The notes under the pieces were generated by a model, which was given only the letters and a program-made list of their open reading frames with translations, was not told the origin of the DNA and made no database searches. Positions 55,780 through 64,000 of a stretch of DNA of 64,000 nucleotides are shown one piece after another; positions within the stretch are counted from its first letter, which is position 1; each line of letters opens with the position of its first letter. Source of the DNA: Zizania palustris (Eukaryota > Streptophyta > Magnoliopsida > Poales > Poaceae). The stretch is taken from positions 81,285,886 to 81,349,885 of the forward strand of contig JAAALK010000287.1 of the NCBI GenBank assembly GCA_019279435.1, in the 5' to 3' direction. The translations under genes and the position numbers were made by a program.

Positions 55780-57423
55780 CTACACATGATAAGAGAATCT
55801 CGATCGCTCAGTGCTGGGGTGAGTGAAAATATGACGAGGCATCCAGCACTGAGTGATACGAGTAGTAGGCACAGTAAAAGTAGACTGTCTACGCACAGGA
55901 TAATCAGAATGATGCAAAGTGCGAGGTCTACCTACATGTAGTGATCCAAAAGCATGACGAGGTCTCCTACTCTGACGAGGTACAAAGCTACTCTCCCGAG
56001 GTCTACCACCATATGGAACATGGTGAACACCTCGAGCAGCAAAACCTCTCCGAGAAGCACGAGGAGCCTCGAAAACAGGACGAGAGTAAAATTCAGACTC
56101 ATGCATACCTAAAGATTGGTAATGCATGTCCTGGTAACTCATCGCCTGAGAGCGTCGCTCATCCTTGATGCGACGAAAACAGAACCCAACCAAATGACCC
56201 GCCCGCTGACAGTAGGAACAATGAAAAACTCTCCTAGGGGCACTCTCATGGTCACAGGAGCAACTCTCACAGGCTCCTTGGGCTTCTGCTGAGTGATTTT
56301 CTTGGGAGGGATTTTCTTGGCAGGAGGAGTGATTTTCTTTGGTGTCTGGGTAGGCTTTTTGGCGGATGGAGTGTCTAACAGAGCTCTCTCTTTCTCTAAG
56401 GTAGTGGGTGAGGTAAAAACAGTTTGTTCTTACTGTCTGAAGGAATCCTCTCAAAACCCAAACCTAGAGCTACCCCTGCTCTGTCAGCACACATCTTGGT
56501 TTTGGCCAAGAGCAAGTCCATCCTACCCTTTCCCTCAGTGCATTTGTTAACCATAGAAAGAAGGTACTCATTCTCAGTCATAAGGTTCTCAGCTCGCTCT
56601 CTAACAGTGCCACACTCAAAACAACCACTAAAACTACTTTTCCTCTGATCCCGTCTCTCATGATGAAAACGGGTGAACCTTCTGGCAATGAGAGCAAGCT
56701 CATCATCATCCAGAGTGTCCATCTGCGCCTTAGTGACGGAGACCGGGGAGGACAAAGCAAAACCATCTGCAAAAACACAAGTGCCAGATGTGCTTGGTTC
56801 TGCAGTGGTGCCACGGCTAGTGCTAGAAACCAATGCCAATGGTTGTGGCAAAGAGTTTATGTGCACTGCAAGAGATGCCTTGGCAATCTCTGTGGACTTC
56901 AGCTTGCTGAAGAGCTCATCACAGGTCAATATGTCATAACCTGCGAACTCCTCAATGCTGGATATCTTCACTTCCCATATGCTACGATCAAGAGCATAGA
57001 GAAGCTTGATAGCCCTATCATGATCATTGTAGCAAGTGTCCCGTTGGACCGCAAGTTACTCACTATTGCATCGAAGCGAGAAAACATGGCATCTATAGAT
57101 TCACCAGGTGCCTGCACAAACAGCTGATACTGTTGATTGTATGTGCTTTGGCGCCTGGCCTTAATCTGAGTAGAGCCCTCATGAAAAATAGTGAGAGTGG
57201 TCCAAATTTCCCTAGCTGTCCTAAGGTGCTGCACCCTATCAAACTCACTCCGGCTCAAACCAATGAATAGTATGTTTGAGAAGTGCGAGTCTCGGGGATG
57301 GAGTATTGTGAGTCCATAATCTCCCAAATTGCATTTCCTTGGCTTAGCAAGTAAGCCTCCATGCGCACCTTCCAGTATGCAAAATCAGTCCCATCGAATA
57401 GAGGAATTTTACTAACTCTGTCC
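55780..57423 (-). pseudogene. gag: Sirevirus D gag, internally deleted
   Basis: N-terminus MDRVSKIPLFDGTDFAYWKV at about 57423, then a deletion/shift, FIGLSRSEFDRVQHLRTAREIW (57327-56968), and 56971-56396 with MDTLDDDELALIARRFTRF. There the first zinc knuckle stops after CFECG and runs straight into RAENLMTENEYLLSM; F has about 780 bp between these points. The rest (56454-55780) has the second knuckle CSYCQRAGHLVGFC and the Arg/Pro-rich tail. The gag would lack one knuckle and most of the coiled coil. Confidence 0.8.
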
Positions 57424-57475
57424 ATGTCACCAACAGATCACAAAACCGGTTAAGGTCAACTGGTGATCTTAACCT

Positions 57476-57487
57476 GCTCTGATACCA
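57476..57487 (-). promoter_or_regulatory. Primer binding site of Sirevirus D
   Basis: TGGTATCAGAGC on the minus strand, initiator tRNA-Met type, 2 bp from the LTR. Confidence 0.9.
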
Positions 57488-57489
57488 AC

Positions 57490-58125
57490 TGTTGGACCGG
57501 AAACGCCGACCAGAGGGGGGTGAATGGGAGCTTTTAAAATTTCAGACCAAAATAGCCTTCTGTTTTAATTCTGTCTTCTGCAGAACAGGCTTCGAACACA
57601 CTCTTCGAAGTTCTGGTTCGGAGGTATTTTACAACTCCAAAACAGGCTTCGCAAGGAGCAAAAGTTTGAAGCCAAGAAGACTTCGCTCCACCCACAACCC
57701 CGAAAAATCAGCTCTGCTAAGTCAATGCAGGCTCCGCACACAGGGTGCTCCGAGCAGGCTTCGCACTTCACCCTTCACAAGAGCAGACCTCCCTCTGAGG
57801 ACTTCGACCAGATACTCAGCGACAGCAACTGGTGCTGGGCATCGTACTTCGAAGGTCAAAACGCACACAAAACAGACTTCGCTAAGGGCTTTGACACGGG
57901 AAGAAAACGGGCTTCGATCATTGCTTCGCTAGTAATCAGCGAGGTCTAGCCTCCTGTTTACACAGAGCGAACACACACTGATGAACACACTTCGCTCAAA
58001 AACACACTTCACCCAAACAGGCTTCGGTGCACTACCACAAGTCACTCGAAGTGACACACAAGAGATCGAAGCATGCGGCGAGGAATGCAAACAAGCTCAA
58101 GCAGAAAATGAACACAGAAACAGGG
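57490..58125 (-). repeat. 5' LTR of Sirevirus D, inner part only
   Basis: Matches 49501-50121 of the 3' LTR with about 97% identity by eye and stops after CACAGAAACAGGG, where the oppositely oriented LTR J begins. Confidence 0.9.
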
Positions 58126-59524
58126 TGAGAAACCAAGGGTTGGTTTCGGTGTTTTGTGATGAGTGATTGACAGGATTTTACCCTCTGTTCGAAGGGTACC
58201 TCCGAAGGGGCTTCGGAGGTGGTTCTCCGAAGGGTGTTCGGAGGTGTTTGCTTGTTGCAGCTGTTGCAGCGGAGTGTACCTGTCGGAGGGGTCCGGCAGT
58301 ACACGATGACAGGGTTCGTACCGGTGGCTTCGGTATTTGGGCGGTACACCGGTGTGTGTGCCGAAGGTTGCTAACCCGGAGAGGTCTCCGGAGTACTGGA
58401 TACACTTGTCTGTTTGTCTATGGTACGCAGGGACTTCGGAGGCGACGGACAGGGTTCGAGCCAGGTGAACTTGGATCAGGCGGGAGGCTTGATGCCAGGG
58501 GAGCGGGGAGCTCCGTCACGGTGGCTGCGAAGGTGGTCCGGGTCGGTCCTCGGGTCGAGACGTGCCAGGTGAAGGCAGAGAGTGCGGAGCGTGGCTCCGG
58601 CTGAAGGTACTCTGAGACAAGTCCTCGGAGGTGAGGCACTTCGAAGGTACTCCGAATGGAGTGACTTCGGAGTTGGTGGATCAAGTCCTCTGCGGAGGCA
58701 AGGTGTTCGAAGTGTGCTCCGGAGGGAGACACTCGAAGGTGCCCGACGAAGGTCTCAGAAGTCGAGGCGCATCGAAGGCATGGTCCGGGTGAGGCTCGTC
58801 GAGGAGTGTGCTCGAGTAAGACACTGCGACGAAGTGCTCATGGAATGCTTCATGCGGAGGCCTTGGACGAAGGAGGGACTTCGAAGGGTGGAACTCCGAA
58901 GGTGGGGCTTCGGAGTGAGGTTGACTTGAGGTGCTTAGGCCATGCATGGCTTCGGTACACGGACGGACGGTGTTCGAGCTGGGAGTAGCTGCGAAGCCGT
59001 GGTGATCCACTCCGGAGGTGGTGGTGCGAAGGCCCAAGGGCTTTGACGGCTTCGGCTCAAAACCGTCACTGTATCGAAGGACTTCTTCGGCGGAGCGAAG
59101 GCCAACAGGCTGCAGGCTTCTCGCCGAAGCTACCGCACCCTCCGGTGCGAAGGGAGGTTCCAGAAGTCAACACTGTAAAGGCTGACACTGTCTGTTCTGA
59201 AAAAGGCTGACACTGTCCCCTCTGCAGCTGACAGAGAAGCCTCCAAAATAAAGGTGGACTACCTTTTGTACCCCTTAGTTCTGAAGAGACAAAATGAATG
59301 TAAACCCTAGGGGTAATATAGTCACTTCCTTAGGATGAAGCCGTGGGCTATAATATGGGGGCTCGGTAGGTAACATTTAACACTTTGAGCATTTACTGTT
59401 GAGCTCCTGTACACAGACCTCGCTGGTTTTCATCCAGAGTTCAATATATTTTGTGTTCCTTGTTCAAGCGGCGAAGCCCTGCTTCTGTGTGCTTTTGCTT
59501 GAGCTCGCGTTGCATACCTCGCTG
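58126..59524 (+). repeat. LTR J, plus orientation, truncated
   Basis: Starts exactly at an LTR terminus (TGAGAAACCAAGGG) and matches the reverse complement of 51490 down to about 50072. Similarity is clearly lower than between D's own two LTRs (about 85% in the first 100 bp by eye). TATA-like TATAATA near 59349. It ends within CCTCGCTG at the duplication joint, without U5 or primer site. Confidence 0.85.
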
Positions 59525-60162
59525 TTGTACTTGACGGCGACCAGACCGGACATTCAGTTCGCCGTGGGACTGTGCGCGCGCTTTTAGTCTTCACCACGCG
59601 CGTCTCACCGGCAGGCTGTCAAGCGCATCTTCAGGTATCTCACTTATGCGTCCGATCTTGGTCTTTTCTATTCAGCATCATCTTCTCTCGATTTATCTGG
59701 CTTTTCGGATGCCGATTTTGGTGGGTGCCGGTTGGATCACAAGTCGACTTCTAGTACTTGCCAGTTTCTTGGTTCTTCACTTGTCTCTTGGTCTTCTCGA
59801 AAGCAATCTAGAGTTGCTCTTTCGACCACTGAGGTTGAGTATGTAGCTGCTGCTAGCTGCTGCTCACAGTTGGTTTGATGATTTCCACTCTGCGAGATTT
59901 TGGGTTGTTCTTTCCTACCAGAGTTCCATTGTTTTGCGACAGCACCAGTGCTATTAGTGTAGGGAAAAACCCGTGTCTCCATTCAAAAACCAAACACATT
60001 GATGTGCGCTTTCACTTTTTGCGGGATCAATATGAGAAAGGTGTCATTGACCTTGTTCATGTCGATACTCATCATCAGTTGGCTGATATTTTCACCAAAC
60101 CCCTAGATCAGTCTACATTTGAGCGTTTACGAGGGGATTTGGGTGTTGTGTATCCTTTCTAG
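59525..60162 (+). pseudogene. RT end / RNase H of element H, second copy
   Basis: Near-identical to 44029-44666. It keeps the TAG after CARF and the RNase H motifs (DADFGGCRLDHKST, CDSTSAISVGKNP, HQLADIFTKPLD). It has its own frameshift (one G missing in the TTGGTTTGATGA stretch near 59877) but not the one-T deletion seen at 44405, plus E-V-E for E-A-E near 59833. Confidence 0.9.
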
Positions 60163-61495
60163 GATATTTTGCGTCAGTTTTCTTTCTTCTTTACTTTTTC
60201 TTGAGTCTTTTTGTGTGTGTTCATACTTTGCATATTCACATATCACACTTTAGAGCTGCTTCTGTTATATGATTGAATTGTTTTACTTATTCTAGCTTGT
60301 ACATGCTTTGGGGTATTTGTCAATGATCATGTTTTGATTCAGTTCACTTGATATGTCTGATATCTGTCATATGCATGGCTTTTATGCTTTAAAACTTGAA
60401 AATTGATCACCATTGCTTCTGGTAACTAGCATGTGTAGGCTGAATGTTTTTGCTATCTGATACATACCTTGTAGCTCGCTCCTTACTTAGATGAAAATAC
60501 GCAACTTGGACATCTCTATGCTTTTGAACATGGAAAATGTGCTATAAAATAATGAAAAACCATAAAAATGAAAATTCCATGCCTTTTTAATGCTTAAAAT
60601 TGAAAAGATCCAGGTGGGTTTGTCTTGTCGCATTGCATTGTTCTGGACTGGATACCATAGCACTTTGGTATGAACTAGGACACTGTAGTGTATGCCAAGA
60701 CCAATGTCTTAAGCTTCTGATGGTCTAGTTCTGGCCTAGGCTTGACTTGGTCGGTCAGCATAAGGTTTGACATACAAATAACCCCTGGCAAAAATGAAAA
60801 AGGAAAAAGAAAAAGCCTGAAAATTGAAATGATAACAAGTTTGCTGAAGCACTTTGTTTTGGACAAAGCTTATCTTGGTAGATATCTGTTAGCTTCTACA
60901 TCTCATGTTTTACCTTGCTTGTTAACCGGAAAATGTGGTGATGTTTTTGTTTTGCAAAAATGAAAAAATGCGTGCTAATGACTTTCCTTAGATATCATCT
61001 AATGCACTGATCATTCCATGTGTCTTAGGCAGTATGTCTTTTGCTATACTTGTTAGATGTTGTAATTACAGTCCATCATATTTGAGAAGCATGCTTTATT
61101 CACTCCACCTGCACTCCAGTTACATTCATTGCATATTTTGAGGGGGAGTTGTATTTCAGGGGGAGTCTGTGTCTATTTTGAGTGCTTGATGAGTTCACTT
61201 GTCAACAAGGGGGGAGAAATTTTGGGATAAGAGTTCGAGGGGAGTTTTGTCTCACTACTCTTTTTCATCCTTGTTGATGTTTCTGAGATCGCACTCATTC
61301 TGAGCTTTTATCCTTGGTTAACCATAATGACCGCTTCTTGCTTTTGTTCGGCTTTTGGTCATTAGGGTTAAACTTTTACCTTATTTTTCTTCTTCTTTGT
61401 TTTCTTGTGCGTTGTTTTCGTGTTTCCACATTTGTTCGCAGGTTCTGAAGAGCTGAAGAAGGGAAGTGTTGACAATGCCTCATCAAGGGGGAGAT
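60163..61495 (+). other. 3' region of element H, second copy
   Basis: Copy of 44667-46001, with the repeated AGGGGGAG motifs. Differences are mainly one-base length changes in runs (for example AAGGGGGGAG for AAGGGGGAG near 61207). Confidence 0.85.
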
Positions 61496-63347
61496 TGAGG
61501 AGCCATGCTGAATAGTGTGGGCCTCATGGCTCCAGATGTGATTAGTCATTGTCAACGATAGTCAAAGAGGACAGAAGAAGAAGAGATCTGCTGTTTCATG
61601 GGCCGCGTGTGACTCAGGTACACGGGCAGCGAGCGATTGTCGGGCAGAGGAGGCTGCGAAGTCGGGCTGGCCCAATCCGGGTACATGGGCCAGAAGCAGC
61701 AGAAGACCACTGGCTGTTGACCAGGACTGACTCAGGTACACGGGCGGCGAGTGATTGTCGGGCTGAGAGAGCTGCGGAATCGGGCCAGCCCAATCCGGGT
61801 ACCTGGTGCAAAGTCGATGGAGGCTTTGTCAGTTTCAGCGCAAAACTGACAACCGTTGATCTTGTATCCGACTGTCCAGAAGAGAAGCCGTAGTCGCTAA
61901 CGAAAACTTAGCTTCCGGATAAGTCATCTGTATCTCTAGGCCCACAATCAGTTAGTCGTGTCTGTAAAAATTCCTAAGGGCAGTAGAGTCTTTTCCTTTA
62001 TTCCTGTGTCTGTAAAAAACCCTAAGGGGCTGGTGGAATATTCCTAGTGTTGGGAAGCCTATAAATAGGACCCCAATCCTAGGGTTAGGTCACCCTTTTG
62101 GCTGAAATCAATTCATACTCCTTTGGGTCATTTTGTCTCTCACTTTGTCTCTCTCCTTTCCTGTTCATGTGTGCACCGCCAGGCTAGTTGTTGTTGTTCA
62201 TCAATTTTGTTCCCTGCTGTTGGATGATTCTATTCCTTCTGTTTCGTGTGTAGCATCCCATTTAATGGCCTTGCAGTTTTCGGTTTGCTCACAGCGATTT
62301 TATTCCTGTTTTGAGTGCTTCGGATTGCTTCTGTTGCGTGTGTTCTTCACGCAAGTAGTACTAGTTCTTGTTGTTGCAAGTAGTACTACTACACTGTAGC
62401 AACAGTACACTAGTACCAGCTTTTTGCTTTTACTGCTCAGCTTTTTGATCGAAGTTGACAGGGTTGAGTACCTTTTCTGACTATGTTTCTGGCGAAGCCA
62501 TCCTCTCTGTTTGAAGCCCCTCAGCTCCGTGAGGCAGGCTTCGATCTGATATACTCGAAGGCTTCATTTGAACTTCGAACTTCATTTTGTGTCCTGAGCT
62601 GCTAGCTTCGAAGTACTTTTGAACTGTCAGCGTCTCTTACTTCGAACGTCTGTGCGAAGGTACTCCGACTCGAGCTCTTCGAAGTCCATACTTCAACAAG
62701 TTTCGAAGTTGGCTTCGAAGCTTGTCTTTCTATTAGACTTCGCATCAGTATTTGCTTCCGTCTTCTTCGAAGGTCCTCGATTGTTTTGTTCGAAGGTAGA
62801 GTGTAGGCTTCGTTTTGGTTCTCTGTCGCGTGTCAGCCTTCGCTTCTCCTTCGAAGGTAGTTTTTGTGTGTGACGTGATCGAAGATCTGTTCGAAGGTTG
62901 TGCTTCGAAGTATACTGTTCGAAGCAAGCTTCGATACACGCACACTTCGCTACGAAGCATACTTCGCACTCTGTAACACACGAGCTAGGCTAGTCCAAAC
63001 AAACCTTTGGCACGTCAACTTCAACCTTCGCTCAACCTCGACAGGCCTCGACCTCCGAAGCAGGCTTCGGCCCAGCGAAGCAGGCTTCGACACTGCGAAG
63101 CAGGCTTCGCCAAGTTTCGAACAGGAGACAGATTTTGAACGGTAACTTCTTATTTCACTCCTTGTGCATTAATTACTGAGAAGCTTATCTTGCCTTGTCT
63201 TTTGTATACTGTTTATCTGTCTATTAGCACTGCATTGGCATTTCTCTGTTTATCAACAGTTGCTTCTAGGCTAGATACCTTTAGACTTAGGCGATCTATT
63301 CTTTCTGTGCTGTTTAGTCTTTAGAGGTTGCTACTTTCGGTCCTACA
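61496..63347 (+). repeat. 3' LTR of element H, second copy
   Basis: 1852 bp, about 99% identical by eye to 46002-47854; same 80-bp direct repeats (61610 and 61728), TATAAATA at 62060-62067, and the same U5 deletion. Confidence 0.9.
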
Positions 63348-64000
63348 ACGTGCCAGGGTTGTCAATGGATGGGAAGAAGAAGTCATCGTCCGCCAACAAC
63401 TCTTCAAGTCATTGCCCCACTGTGGCCCTCGACCAGATGGGGCATGGACCTTATTGGCCCCTTCCAGCAGCAAAAGGAAATTTGAAATTCGCAGTGGTAG
63501 CAATCGAGTATTTTTCCAAGTGGGTCGAAGCAGAGCCCCTCACAGCTATCACTTCGAATAAGGTACAAAATTTTCTGGAAAAGTATTATATGCAGGTTCG
63601 GAGTGCCTCGATAGCTCACAGTTGACAATGGGACACAGTTTGATGCAGAGCCCTTCAGGAAGTTTTGCGAAGATCTTGGCATACAAATATGCTTCGCTGC
63701 AGAGCGCCATCCTCAGTCTAACGGAGCTGTAGAAAGAGCCAATGGTAATATCTTGTCAGGGTTGAATCGAAGAATAGTAGGGTTGGCAAAATGGATGTGG
63801 GCCGAAGAGCTCCCAAAAATTTTATGGTCCATTCGGACCACTCAAACAAGGTCCACGGGTTTCACTCCTTTCAGACTATTATTCGGAGATAAAGCTATGA
63901 CGCCAATGGAGCTTAAAGGAGGATCTCTTCGCAGCACCAAACCGAAAATAGAAGCAGAAAGGCAAACTTCGCTTGATTTAACAGAAGAAACAAGACTTCG
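63348..64000 (+). pseudogene. Tat element E integrase, second copy, cut by window edge
   Basis: Copy of 47855-48510 with the same TAG after GVPR-type sequence. Single-base losses (near 63464 and 63568) shift the frame relative to the first copy. Continues past the right edge. Confidence 0.9.

Larger units (their letters stand above)
49501..58125 (-). mobile_element. Sirevirus D, nearly complete, 5' LTR interrupted
   Basis: 3' LTR 49501-51490, 3' region with polypurine motifs, RNase H, RT, integrase, protease, gag, primer site 57476-57487, and the inner 636 bp of the 5' LTR before LTR J. Where they overlap, the two D LTRs are about 97% identical by eye, so D is fairly young. Pol has few lesions. 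Confidence 0.9.
44029..59524 (+). repeat. Unit of a 15.5-kb direct tandem duplication
   Basis: The sequence after 59524 restarts at the equivalent of 44029 and follows it to the window end (about 4.48 kb seen). TCGCTG is shared at 44023-44028 and 59519-59524. The second unit is incomplete in this window. Confidence 0.8.

Noticed and set aside
58126..59524. Inversion of D's own 5' LTR
   Set aside because: It starts exactly at an LTR terminus and is more diverged from D's 3' LTR than D's 5' fragment is, favouring a separate insertion.

Overview
This is repeat-rich nuclear DNA from a flowering plant, most likely a grass. The evidence is densely nested Ty3/gypsy (Tat-type) and Ty1/copia (Sirevirus-type) LTR retrotransposons, antisense extra ORFs with a Transposase_28-like domain that is common in grass Tat elements, and plant-style intron/exon structure in one host-gene relic. 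I see no intact host gene, rRNA, tRNA, CRISPR array or bacterial-style operon. Species cannot be fixed from the sequence.

Layout. 1-2116: 5' end of a minus-strand Tat element (TE1) with an open gag frame running off the left edge. 2117-3455: copia remnants. 3456-~7100: plus-strand gypsy element (TE4; 5' LTR plus decayed gag). ~7110-9133: 3' end of a second Tat-type element (TE5; antisense ORF plus 3' LTR). 9134-9839: probable 5' end of a minus-strand copia element. 9840-16398: a complete but decayed copia element (TE7) with matching LTRs and a 5-bp target duplication ATATT. 16404-17437: exon relics of a plant TEX2-like (PH/SMP domain) gene. ~17480-17844: LTR-like remnant. 17845-29785: large Tat element (TE9, minus strand) with gag, protease, RT, RNase H and integrase, an oppositely oriented accessory ORF and a 116-bp tandem array. 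It is interrupted by a solo Sirevirus LTR (23154-25277).

29786-37571: Sirevirus-like element F (minus). 37572-39047: Sirevirus fragment G (plus), fused at about 39047 to element H (39048-47854, plus; gag, pol, 3' LTR). 47855-49500: integrase and tail of a plus-strand Tat element (E) that received H. 49501-58125: Sirevirus D (minus), whose 5' LTR is broken by LTR J (58126-59524, plus).

From 59525 to the end, the sequence repeats 44029-48510 almost exactly. This indicates a direct tandem duplication (or assembly duplication) with a unit of about 15.5 kb and a 6-bp microhomology (TCGCTG) at the joint.

The genes form retrotransposon polyproteins: gag makes the particle shell; protease, integrase, RT and RNase H process, copy and insert the element. 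Almost all pol genes here carry stops or frameshifts. Most promising for follow-up are the duplication joint, the homologous 58/60/116-bp repeats in Tat 3' regions, the antisense ORF with its own TATA box, the TEX2-like relic, and the palindrome-rich Sirevirus LTRs.
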